A stretch of DNA of 8,896 bases from JARYMI01 sp037444845 (GCA_037444845.1 JBBILQ010000082.1:1-8896); one strand, 5' to 3'; shown: positions 1 through 6,352, counted from the first letter of the stretch. The notes: generated by a model from the letters alone, not told the origin. Translations and numbers: made by a program.

Positions 1-10
1 AAGTTTTTAA

Positions 11-18
11 AAAGGAGG
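11..18 (+). promoter_or_regulatory. Ribosome binding site of the S9 peptidase gene
   Basis: The sequence AAAGGAGG is a strong Shine-Dalgarno match. Two adjacent in-frame ATG codons follow, at 20 and 23. The gap from GGAGG is 1 nt to the first and 4 nt to the second, so the second ATG is the better-placed start. Confidence 0.8.
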
Positions 19-22
19 AATG

Positions 23-2308
23 ATGAAACCTAAAAAACTTCTGGTTTTTGGAGCTTGGGTTCTGCTGCTTCTTTTTATCCTCCCCCTGGTCCTTCCGGCG
101 CAGGGAACAAAGGCGGATTACGAGCGCGCAGCAGGCCTCAGAAATAAGCTGCAAAACCTTGTGCTCAATGCCGTGGACAGGAGCGGCTGGATAGAAAAGA
201 CGACCCGCTTCTGGTACCGCAGGTCGGTCAAGGGCCGCTTTGAGTTCATGGTCGCTGATGTGGCCACGCAGAGCAAAAAGCCTGCTTTCGACCACGAAAA
301 ATTGGCAGCAGCGCTGGCCGCTGCCTCGGGGGAAAAAGTGGACGCCCAGAACCTTCCGTTTATGTTTATTTCCTTTGTTGATAAAGAGCAAGCCCTGGAA
401 TTTGAGTTCGGCGATTGGAGATGGAAATGCGATCTGAATACCTACGCCTGCACCAAACTGGGCCAGGCTGAGCGCCGCGGCCGTCCTGGTTTAAGATGGG
501 ATATGTGGGTGAGAGGTCCCGCGCCAGAAGCAGCTTCGGCTGAAGCTAAAACCTCTCCGGACGGGAAGTTGGAAGCCTTCATTAAAAATTACAATGTCTT
601 TGTCCGGAGCAAAGATAAAAAAGAAGAATTCGCTTTGAGCAGCGACGGCTCTGAAGGCGATTATTATACCTATGCCTCTCTCGTTTGGTCGCCAGATTCC
701 AAGAAAGTCGCTACCTATCGCCTGCGCCGGGGCTACCATCGGATCATCCATTATGTCGAATCTTCTCCGGCCGACCAGCTTCAGCCAAAACACTGGTCCA
801 TGGAATACGCTAAACCGGGTGATGCCCTCGATATCGACCAGCCGGTCCTCTTCCACGTGGATACCAGAAAACAAATCAACGTGGACAACAGCCTTTTCCC
901 CAATCCCTTTGACCTCTCGAACATCGTCTGGCGCAAAGATGGCCGCGCTTTCACTTTTGAGTACAACTCGCGCGGGCATCAGGTTTATCGCGTCATCGAA
1001 GTCGATGCCGCTTCCGGCCAAGCCCGCGCCGTGATCAACGAGGAAAGTCCCACCTTTTTCTGCTACTCGGGCAAAAAATACAGGCATGATGTCGCCGACG
1101 GAAAGGAAATCATCTGGATGTCCGAGCGAGATGGCTGGAATCACCTTTATCTTTATGACGGCGAAAGCGGCCAGGTCAAAAACCAGATCACCAAAGGTAA
1201 GTGGGTGGTACGCGGGGTTGACAAGGTGGACGAAGAGAAGCGGCAGGTATGGTTCCACGCAAGCGGCATGATTCCGGGTCAAGATCCGTATTTTGTTTAT
1301 TATTACAGGATCAATTTCGACGGCACTGGACTGACCCTGTTGACCGAAGCCGAGGGAAATCACAACGTTACTTATTCACCAGACATGGCTTACTACATCG
1401 ACACCTGGTCACGAGTTGACAGCCCGCCCGTCTGCGAGGTTCGCCGGACCTCAGACCTCGCCGTCGTCATGCAAGTCGAAAAAGCCGACATCAAGGAACT
1501 CATCAAGGCCGGATGGAAGGCGCCCGAGGTCTTTGTCTCCAAAGGAAGGGACGGAAAAACTGATATTTGGGGAATTATCTTCCGGCCGATGGATTTTAAC
1601 CCTAAGAAAAAATATCCCGTCATCGAGAACATCTACGCCGGACCGCAAGGCTCTTTTGTCCCCAAATCGTTCAGCGCCTTCAACCCGATGCAGTCATTGG
1701 CGGAACTCGGGTTTATCGTTGTCCAAATCGACGGAATGGGCACGTCGAACCGTTCCAAGGCTTTTCACGATGTCTGCTGGAAAAACATCGGTGATGCCGG
1801 CTTCCCCGACAGGATTCTCTGGCATAAAGCCTTAGCCGCCAAATACCCCTATTATGATATCAGCCGGGTCGGTATTTACGGCAATTCGGCTGGCGGCCAG
1901 AATGCCCTGGGAGGGCTTCTTTTCCACCCTGAATTCTATAAGGTCGGCGTTTCGTCCTGCGGCTGCCATGACAACCGCATGGACAAAATCTGGTGGAATG
2001 AGCAATGGATGGGGTGGCCCGTAGGGCCCGAATATGCGGCTTCATCCAACGTGGAGAACGCTCATCGTCTTCAGGGAAAGCTTCTCCTCATCGTGGGCGA
2101 GATGGACACGAATGTGGACCCGGCATCGACGATGCAGGTGGTCAACGCGCTCATCAAGGCCAACAAGACGTTCGACCTTCTGGTGATTCCGGGCGGAGGC
2201 CATGGGATGGGAGGGCCGTATGGTGAGCGGAAGCGCAATGACTTCTTTGTTCATCACTTGCTCGACGTCAAGCCGCCTGACTGGAACCGCGGTGAAGCTA
2301 AGAAATAA
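23..2308 (+). CDS. Secreted S9 family serine peptidase (DPP-IV-like, beta-propeller plus alpha/beta hydrolase)
   Basis: This is a 761-residue exported peptidase that probably cleaves peptides, perhaps proline-containing ones, outside the cytoplasm. Residues 1-28 form a signal peptide: a KPKK-type positive start, then a Leu-rich core ending around LPAQG. Residues about 75-490 look like the DPP-IV N-terminal beta-propeller, with the WSPDSKK repeat (222-228) and SERDGWNHLYLYD. The catalytic domain runs from about 515 to 755 and opens with the family-typical segment IYAGPQGSF; its Tyr538 is the likely oxyanion-hole residue. The catalytic triad is visible: Ser622 in GNSAGG, Asp695 in GEMDTNVD and His727 in GGGHGMGG. 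The Glu-Glu motif that true dipeptidyl peptidases use to hold the substrate amino terminus is not seen before WSPD, so dipeptidyl specificity is doubtful. The start at 23 is chosen from SD spacing; 20 is the alternative. The upstream promoter lies outside the window. The family is sure; the substrate is unknown. Confidence 0.93.
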   Translation: MKPKKLLVFGAWVLLLLFILPLVLPAQGTKADYERAAGLRNKLQNLVLNAVDRSGWIEKTTRFWYRRSVKGRFEFMVADVATQSKKPAFDHEKLAAALAAASGEKVDAQNLPFMFISFVDKEQALEFEFGDWRWKCDLNTYACTKLGQAERRGRPGLRWDMWVRGPAPEAASAEAKTSPDGKLEAFIKNYNVFVRSKDKKEEFALSSDGSEGDYYTYASLVWSPDSKKVATYRLRRGYHRIIHYVESSPADQLQPKHWSMEYAKPGDALDIDQPVLFHVDTRKQINVDNSLFPNPFDLSNIVWRKDGRAFTFEYNSRGHQVYRVIEVDAASGQARAVINEESPTFFCYSGKKYRHDVADGKEIIWMSERDGWNHLYLYDGESGQVKNQITKGKWVVRGVDKVDEEKRQVWFHASGMIPGQDPYFVYYYRINFDGTGLTLLTEAEGNHNVTYSPDMAYYIDTWSRVDSPPVCEVRRTSDLAVVMQVEKADIKELIKAGWKAPEVFVSKGRDGKTDIWGIIFRPMDFNPKKKYPVIENIYAGPQGSFVPKSFSAFNPMQSLAELGFIVVQIDGMGTSNRSKAFHDVCWKNIGDAGFPDRILWHKALAAKYPYYDISRVGIYGNSAGGQNALGGLLFHPEFYKVGVSSCGCHDNRMDKIWWNEQWMGWPVGPEYAASSNVENAHRLQGKLLLIVGEMDTNVDPASTMQVVNALIKANKTFDLLVIPGGGHGMGGPYGERKRNDFFVHHLLDVKPPDWNRGEAKK

Positions 2309-2320
2309 GACGATCCCGAA

Positions 2321-3280
2321 TTAATGGATAGAGGGAAGGCGCAAACATCTCAAGGTCTCAATCTTGGCCCGCTGCCATCTCTCCTTAGGGATAGAAAGGA
2401 AAACATCGACCAGGCGGGGATCGAACTGGCTGCCGCTGTGGCGTTCGATTTCTCTCCGGGCTTCTTCGATCCCCTGGCCTTTCCGGTAAGGCCTGTCCGA
2501 GGTGATGGCGTCGATTGTATCAGCCAGAGAAAAAATCCTGGCTTCCAAAGGAATAGCGCCCCCCGCTAAGCCATAGGGATAGCCTTGGCCGTTGTAAAAC
2601 TCATGGTGAAAGAGGACAACCTGAGCAGGCCGTTCGAGGAAAGAAAATTCCTCGATGAGTTTGTAGCCAAGGAGCGGATGATCCTTGATAATTTCTTTCT
2701 CGATCGTGCTCAGAGGACCTTTCTTATTCAGGATTGAATCCGGTATGCCGATCTTCCCGATATCATGAAGGAGGGCTCCTCTTTCAAGGTCAACCAGGGA
2801 TTTCCTGTCTTCGATGCCCAGTTCTCTGGCCAGGAGCAACGTGTAGCTGGCCACAAACTGCGAGTGCCCGATCGTGTCTTCGTTGTCATCCGTAGCGGCG
2901 ATGAACTGAATCAAGTTGGAATTAAAAAAGAGCTGTTTCTCTAAGTAGTCTGCTTCATCCAGGTCATCCTTCTCCCTGAAGATTTCTTCGTACCAGAAGC
3001 CAAGGTCCCGCATGGCTTCTTTGGCCAGGAAAATTTTATGGGGCTTTAATCCGATCCGCTTCCAGAATGGATGGGCTGCCTCCTTTCCAGGTATTCCAAG
3101 GAAATTTTCATTCCCCTTGAGGGCAACCATGTATTCGACCTCATCCCGGTCAAAAAACCAAGAAAGGCGAGTCTGCCTGCCGCGAAAATCCTCCAAGAGC
3201 AGCCGGTTCGCTTCCTTGGGATGAACCTTCACCGATTCAGCCTGGGCCTCCACGGGATATACAACTCTCGTCTCGTTCAT
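2321..3280 (-). CDS. HD-GYP domain phosphohydrolase (putative cyclic-di-nucleotide phosphodiesterase)
   Basis: This is a 319-residue soluble protein with no signal peptide or membrane segment. The C-terminal part (about 130-300) is an HD-GYP domain, a metal-dependent fold that typically linearises cyclic di-GMP or related dinucleotides. Visible motifs are His139, HDIGKIGIP starting at His172-Asp173, His201 in DHPLLGY, HHE at 225-227, GYP at 233-235, and LADTIDAITSDRPYR with Asp254. The metal-ligand set looks complete. Two positions differ from the commonest form: the residue four before His139 is Asp rather than Glu, and the HHE..DG.GYP motif reads NGQGYP, a substitution I believe also occurs in other members. 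The N-terminal 125 residues match no sensor or receiver domain I recognise. The gene is convergent with the peptidase (12 nt) and divergent from the sigma gene (143 nt). The ATG at 3280 has no Shine-Dalgarno but does have a -10-like element just upstream. The exact nucleotide substrate cannot be read from sequence. Confidence 0.9.
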   Translation of the reverse strand: MNETRVVYPVEAQAESVKVHPKEANRLLLEDFRGRQTRLSWFFDRDEVEYMVALKGNENFLGIPGKEAAHPFWKRIGLKPHKIFLAKEAMRDLGFWYEEIFREKDDLDEADYLEKQLFFNSNLIQFIAATDDNEDTIGHSQFVASYTLLLARELGIEDRKSLVDLERGALLHDIGKIGIPDSILNKKGPLSTIEKEIIKDHPLLGYKLIEEFSFLERPAQVVLFHHEFYNGQGYPYGLAGGAIPLEARIFSLADTIDAITSDRPYRKGQGIEEARREIERHSGSQFDPRLVDVFLSIPKERWQRAKIETLRCLRLPSIH

Positions 3281-3283
3281 GGC

Positions 3284-3292
3284 ATTATATTA
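3284..3292 (-). promoter_or_regulatory. Candidate -10 region of the HD-GYP gene
   Basis: Read on the minus strand, this stretch gives overlapping hexamers TAATAT (3287-3292) and TATAAT (3284-3289). TAATAT ends 6 nt before the ATG at 3280, so transcription would start at or very near the start codon. No convincing -35 hexamer lies 16-18 nt upstream, and no Shine-Dalgarno is present. The promoter is inferred from the -10 alone. Confidence 0.4.
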
Positions 3293-3315
3293 GTCGCCTG
3301 GGACTGGGAAAGATT

Positions 3316-3323
3316 GAAATTTC
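3316..3323. promoter_or_regulatory. GAAATTTC dyad near the HD-GYP promoter
   Basis: A perfect 8-bp palindrome GAAATTTC lies about 36-43 nt upstream of the HD-GYP start codon, just outside the expected -35 position. It shares the GAAATTT core with the longer palindrome at 3401-3415 in the divergent sigma promoter. A shared regulator could bind both. The dyad is short and could be chance. Confidence 0.25.
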
Positions 3324-3396
3324 CGCATTGCCGGCGTTTTCAGGTCTCACCCCCACCCCCCTCTTTAGGGAGGATTTTCAGGCTCGAATTCCACCC

Positions 3397-3425
3397 TTGT
3401 CAGGAAATTTTCCTGCTTATATAAT
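3397..3425 (+). promoter_or_regulatory. Sigma70-type promoter of the sigma factor gene
   Basis: The -35 hexamer TTGTCA (3397-3402) matches TTGACA at five of six positions. It is followed by exactly 17 nt and a perfect -10 hexamer TATAAT (3420-3425). This is the best promoter in the window. Its -10 overlaps the ATG at 3424, and the predicted transcription start is around 3432-3433, where a GTG codon lies in frame. The mRNA would therefore begin at or inside the coding region. Confidence 0.7.
3401..3415. promoter_or_regulatory. Candidate operator: perfect palindrome in the promoter spacer
   Basis: CAGGAAA-T-TTTCCTG is a perfect inverted repeat of two 7-bp arms around a single central base (3408). 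It begins in the last two bases of the -35 hexamer and ends 4 nt before the -10. A dimeric regulator bound here would block RNA polymerase, as classical spacer operators do. An RNA hairpin role is unlikely because the site lies upstream of the predicted transcription start. The regulator is unknown. Confidence 0.5.
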
Positions 3426-3933
3426 GATTTTTGTGGAAAAAAGGACAGTCGAGGTTGATCTCGAAGAAGTTGTCGTCAAATACCGGCCTATCGTTAGCTT
3501 TAAAGTCAAGAAATCCCTGGGGACGCACACGCCTGACTGGGAGGATGTTGTCAACGAAATCATCACCCAGGTCATAGAAAAAGTCAAAAAAAACGAGTTC
3601 CGAGGGGATTCTTCGATCGGAACTTTCATCTACACGATCACGACCCGCAGGATCGTTGATTTTATCAGGCAAAAAACAAAGATTTTAAAGGGCATCCCCG
3701 AGCCTGTCCCCTTGCCCGACCCCTGCGATGACGCGGAAAGCAGAGAAAGGGCTCGGGTCCTGGCCGAAGCAATCAAGGAGCTCAAACCCAAGTTTAAGGA
3801 GGTCTTAAACCTTTATTATTACCAGGAGCTCTCCAGGGAAGAAGTGGCTCAGAAACTGGGCATTTCTCCGCGAAGAGTGAGTGAGCGGCTGAACTATGCC
3901 CAGAAGCTCCTAAGGAAGATGGTCAAGCAATGA
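3424..3933 (+). CDS. ECF-type sigma-70 family RNA polymerase sigma factor
   Basis: The product (169 residues from this ATG) directs RNA polymerase to alternative promoters. Region 2 spans about 10-86, with DVVNEIITQVIEKVKKNEFRG and then TFIYTITTRRIVDFIRQK, the helix that melts and reads the -10. A Pro-rich linker (about 91-101) leads to region 4 (about 110-165), whose helix-turn-helix SREEVAQKLGISPRRVSERL reads the -35. There is no region 1 or 3, as usual for the ECF group. The next large gene downstream is its probable anti-sigma factor. The start is uncertain: ATG 3424 lies inside the -10 of a strong promoter, so that transcript would instead start at GTG 3433 (166 residues). The open frame extends upstream to a TTG at 3328, but that stretch is low-complexity and lies before the promoter. 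No Shine-Dalgarno precedes ATG 3424. Family assignment is confident; the regulon is unknown. Confidence 0.9.
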   Translation: MIFVEKRTVEVDLEEVVVKYRPIVSFKVKKSLGTHTPDWEDVVNEIITQVIEKVKKNEFRGDSSIGTFIYTITTRRIVDFIRQKTKILKGIPEPVPLPDPCDDAESRERARVLAEAIKELKPKFKEVLNLYYYQELSREEVAQKLGISPRRVSERLNYAQKLLRKMVKQ

Positions 3934-3992
3934 AATTTTTCCGTTTTTTCCCTCATCTGGCGACTAAATTGTTGAAACCGGATGAAAGGTGA
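3930..3992 (+). CDS. Possible 20-codon small ORF bridging sigma and anti-sigma genes
   Basis: The ATG at 3930-3932 overlaps the sigma stop codon in an ATGA arrangement (TGA at 3931-3933), and the frame stays open to a TGA at 3990-3992. The peptide is MKFFRFFPHLATKLLKPDER: basic, with an aromatic first half and a Leu/Lys middle. Its stop codon lies within the Shine-Dalgarno region of the anti-sigma gene and ends 6 nt before that gene's ATG. A purine-rich AAGGAAG sits at 3912-3918, slightly far upstream. The geometry fits translational coupling from sigma through the small ORF to the anti-sigma factor. It may act only as a ribosome relay rather than make a functional peptide. Chance is a real alternative, because a 20-codon frame is short. 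I recognise no homologue. Confidence 0.35.
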   Translation: MKFFRFFPHLATKLLKPDER

Positions 3993-3993
3993 G
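3985..3993 (+). promoter_or_regulatory. Ribosome binding site of the anti-sigma gene
   Basis: AAAGGTGAG is a one-mismatch Shine-Dalgarno, with a few nucleotides between it and the ATG at 3999. The stop codon of the putative small ORF lies inside it, so ribosomes terminating there would be placed on this site. Confidence 0.6.
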
Positions 3994-3998
3994 CGAGC

Positions 3999-4652
3999 AT
4001 GAAAAAATGCCAATTTGAGGACCACATCGACAGCTACCTCTTGAACAAATTAGAGGGGGAGGAGAAGGACATCTTCGAAGAACATTATTTTAACTGCCCC
4101 AAGTGTTTCCAGAAAACGCATGAAAGAGATGAGATCATTTCTGCCATCAAGACGAGAGGCGTCTGGATATTCAAAGGAGAAACTGGCCCCGCGAGAAGAG
4201 CTTTTGTTCCGGCTTTTGAGAGAGTGACAACCTTCTTTACTCCAAGACAATGGGCAACGGTGGCAACGGCAGCAGCCATCCTCCTTGTGACCGTTTTTGG
4301 CGTTCTGCCCCAATTCAGGAGCTCTGCCCCCCGGTTTGTTTTGAGCGAAAAAGATGTTGTCCGGGGGAAGACCTTGAGCCTCATCTCGCCGGTCATTGAT
4401 GTCAAGACAGCGCCGGCTTTCTTCGAATGGACCGAGCTCGGGGGCGACGTCGAATACAAGATTTACGTCTCCAACCATGGTCTTCTGTGGACGGCGACAA
4501 CGAAGGACAATAAGATAGCCGTGCCTGATGAAATCAGGCAGCTCATGACCCCGGGCGAAAATTATTCCTGGCAGGTGAGGGCGTTTTCGACCAAGGGAAC
4601 GCTCATCGCGGTCTCAAGCAAAGTGCAATTCCAGCTTGGGCCGAGCGAATAA
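3999..4652 (+). CDS. Membrane-anchored zinc-finger anti-sigma factor
   Basis: This 217-residue protein probably sequesters the adjacent ECF sigma factor at the membrane. The N-terminal 45 residues resemble the zinc-binding anti-sigma (ZAS/zf-HC2) domain: Cys4, then the signature His29-x3-Cys33-x2-Cys36 in EEHYFNCPKC. A basic linker leads to a single membrane helix at about 86-103 (ATVATAAAILLVTVFGVL). The remainder, from about 115, would lie outside the cytoplasm. It contains FEWTELGG, YKIYVSN and NYSWQVRAFS, a pattern reminiscent of fibronectin-III-like beta domains that could sense an envelope signal or be cut by a protease. The gene lies 65 nt after the sigma gene, with a decent Shine-Dalgarno. 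It converges on ricT with only 21 nt between, and no terminator is visible. The sigma-partner role is inferred from adjacency and the zinc motif. Confidence 0.85.
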   Translation: MKKCQFEDHIDSYLLNKLEGEEKDIFEEHYFNCPKCFQKTHERDEIISAIKTRGVWIFKGETGPARRAFVPAFERVTTFFTPRQWATVATAAAILLVTVFGVLPQFRSSAPRFVLSEKDVVRGKTLSLISPVIDVKTAPAFFEWTELGGDVEYKIYVSNHGLLWTATTKDNKIAVPDEIRQLMTPGENYSWQVRAFSTKGTLIAVSSKVQFQLGPSE

Positions 4653-4673
4653 TCTCATCCTCGCCCGCGGCGC

Positions 4674-5354
4674 TCAGTCTTCGATCAAACTCTCTTCCTC
4701 GATATACATCCGGCCGCGACTTTCCTCCTCAAAGGCTAAACAGCACATCAGCCGCCCGCAAAGCCCCGATATCTTGGTGGGGTTGATGACGATCTGCTGT
4801 CGCCTGGCCTTTTGAATCGTCACCGGCTCGAACGCCTTCATGAAGCTGAAACAACAGAGAGAACGTCCACAGACGCCCAGCCCGCCGATCATCTTGGCCT
4901 CGTCCCTCACCCCGATCTGCCGCATTTCAATCCTCATTTTCAGCTCTTTGGCCAGGTCTTTAACCAGCTGCCGAAAGTCGATCCGGCCGTCGGCTGTATA
5001 GAAGAAAATCCCTTTTTTTTCATTGAAAAAATATCTGACCGCTACCAGCTTCATGGGCAGGTTTCTCGCCTTTATCCTGTTCAGGCAGAAATCATGGGCT
5101 CTCCTCTCTTTCTGCTTCAGCCACTCGAATTTTTTGATGTCTTCGTCGGTCGCTTTGCGGATGATTTTGACAGCGCCACTGGACGCTTTGTGGACGTGGC
5201 AGATTTCGCTCGAGATGTCAACCACTTTAGCCAAATCGCCGCCGAGTTCTGACTCGACGAGGCAGACATCTCCCCTCTCGACACTTTCCTCCCCTCTCGC
5301 AGCACGGAGAAGCTTGCCCGTGCTTTCGGAGACAACGCAGACAATCTCAGCCAT
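4674..5354 (-). CDS. ricT: PSP1 domain protein, RicT/YaaT family
   Basis: This 226-residue protein carries the PSP1 C-terminal domain of the RicT (YaaT) family. In Bacillus subtilis RicT acts with RicA and RicF in an Fe-S-cluster complex that influences RNase Y-dependent mRNA maturation and development. The diagnostic stretch is IGVRDEAKMIGGLGVCGRSL (147-166), followed by INPTKISGLCGRLMCC (190-205). Six cysteines at 162, 167, 168, 199, 204 and 205 are the expected cluster ligands. The protein is shorter than I recall for the B. subtilis one (about 275), mainly because it has little C-terminal tail. It is the last gene of the uvrA-holB-ricT operon. Its ATG lies 4 nt after the holB stop, with GGGAG at 5364-5368 (9 nt spacing) inside the end of holB. 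No ricA or ricF is seen in the window, so the B. subtilis role may not carry over. Confidence 0.9.
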   Translation of the reverse strand: MAEIVCVVSESTGKLLRAARGEESVERGDVCLVESELGGDLAKVVDISSEICHVHKASSGAVKIIRKATDEDIKKFEWLKQKERRAHDFCLNRIKARNLPMKLVAVRYFFNEKKGIFFYTADGRIDFRQLVKDLAKELKMRIEMRQIGVRDEAKMIGGLGVCGRSLCCFSFMKAFEPVTIQKARRQQIVINPTKISGLCGRLMCCLAFEEESRGRMYIEEESLIED

Positions 5355-5358
5355 GGCA

Positions 5359-6339
5359 TCAATCTCCCATGAGAGAATAGAACGAACTGACGAGCAGGCC
5401 CAGGTTCAAGTTTTTGTCGAGGCCTGAGATGACCCGTTCGACCTGGCTTTGGCAGTCCCACGTCTTCTCCAGGCTCGCCGCTTCCTCCAAAGCACGAAGT
5501 TTCGCCGCATAGTCGGGATTCAAGAGAAGAGCCGGCTCTCCTCTCTCTTTGACCAACATCAAGTCTCGACAGAACGACGAAAGAATCTCCAGCGTTTTAT
5601 CGAAGTCCTCCCTTATCAGGCGCCGCTGGGCGAAGGCATAAGTATTCAGAAAAGCCGAAGAATCTCTCTTCCCCAGAAGCGAGAGGAAAAAGGCCCACGC
5701 CTCTTCTCTTTTGTTCTGGATCTCTTCCCAATCCGTATCGAGGGCCTCTTCCATGTTTCCCCGGACGATAAGAGAGATGATCCTGGCCCTTTCTTCGGGA
5801 TAGCCTTTCTCGACCAAGAGTTTCCTGATATCTTCTTTCCCCACCGGAGTAAACTGAAGGACTTGGCAGCGTGACTTGATCGTGGACAGGATGAGGTGCG
5901 GGTTGGAAGTCAGGAGGATGATATGAGAAAAAAGAGGTGGCTCTTCCAGGATTTTCAGGAGAGAGTTCGAGGCCGGCTCGTTCATTTTTTCGGCCTCATC
6001 GACGATGAAGACCCTTTTCCTGGCCACCATGGGCCTGAGATAGGCTGCTTGCTTCATGGCCCTCATCTGGTCAATCTTGATTTCCTGGCCTTCAGGCCCG
6101 ATCTCCCAGACGTCGGGCAAACGCCGGCCGGAAATGGCGACACACGTGGAGCACTGTTCGCAAGCATCGTCTGTCTCTCGCTCGCAATTGATGGCCTTGG
6201 CCAGGACAAAGGCCATGTCCTTTTTCCCGACTCCTTTGGGGCCGCAAAAGAGCAGGGAATTTGGAACGCGATTTTTCTGGAGGGCCAGACGCAAAATCTT
6301 CTTGACCCGAGCATTGCCCACAACATCATCAAAGCCCAT
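5359..6339 (-). CDS. holB: DNA polymerase III delta' subunit (clamp loader)
   Basis: This 326-residue AAA+ protein is a stator subunit of the replicative clamp loader that opens the beta clamp. It starts MGFDDVVGNARVKKILR, typical of DnaX/HolB. Motifs in order are GPKGVGKK (33-40), a Walker A variant with Lys where Ser/Thr is normal; a zinc module with Cys52, 60, 63 and 66; VFIVDEAEKMN (110-120) as Walker B; and SRC at 156-158, the arginine-finger motif of clamp-loader subunits. The C-terminal third is helical and fits the collar domain. The altered Walker A agrees with delta' usually being a non-hydrolysing subunit. The open frame runs upstream to 6504, but those 55 residues are low-complexity sequence antisense-free only by virtue of overlapping uvrA in another frame. 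ATG 6339 has a strong SD and lies 11 nt after the uvrA stop. DnaX is the alternative, but the length and altered P-loop favour HolB. Confidence 0.92.
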   Translation of the reverse strand: MGFDDVVGNARVKKILRLALQKNRVPNSLLFCGPKGVGKKDMAFVLAKAINCERETDDACEQCSTCVAISGRRLPDVWEIGPEGQEIKIDQMRAMKQAAYLRPMVARKRVFIVDEAEKMNEPASNSLLKILEEPPLFSHIILLTSNPHLILSTIKSRCQVLQFTPVGKEDIRKLLVEKGYPEERARIISLIVRGNMEEALDTDWEEIQNKREEAWAFFLSLLGKRDSSAFLNTYAFAQRRLIREDFDKTLEILSSFCRDLMLVKERGEPALLLNPDYAAKLRALEEAASLEKTWDCQSQVERVISGLDKNLNLGLLVSSFYSLMGD

Positions 6340-6342
6340 CTG

Positions 6343-6352
6343 CCTCCTCTTT
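6343..6352 (-). promoter_or_regulatory. Ribosome binding site of holB
   Basis: On the minus strand this reads AAAGAGGAGG, 3 nt before ATG 6339, and it overlaps the uvrA stop codon. This decides the start: the longer upstream frame, which runs back into uvrA, has no comparable site next to a start codon that I examined. Confidence 0.75.

Noticed and set aside
491..1363. Long minus-strand open frame (290 codons) opposite the peptidase gene
   Set aside because: It lies fully antisense to a well-supported peptidase with an intact catalytic triad. Its translation shows no recognisable motif and has the hydrophobic mix typical of antisense frames.
3350..3361. Possible G-quadruplex on the minus strand
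   Set aside because: Only two G-runs (five and six) are present close together; four runs are needed for a standard intramolecular quadruplex.
3328..3423. Upstream extension of the sigma factor from a TTG at 3328
   Set aside because: The extra residues are low in similarity to sigma factors, include the C-rich tract and lie upstream of the predicted transcription start.
4643..4675. Hairpin GAGCG...CGCTC around the anti-sigma/ricT junction as a terminator
   Set aside because: The 5-bp arms are separated by more than 20 nt, there is no T-run, and the arms overlap coding sequence.
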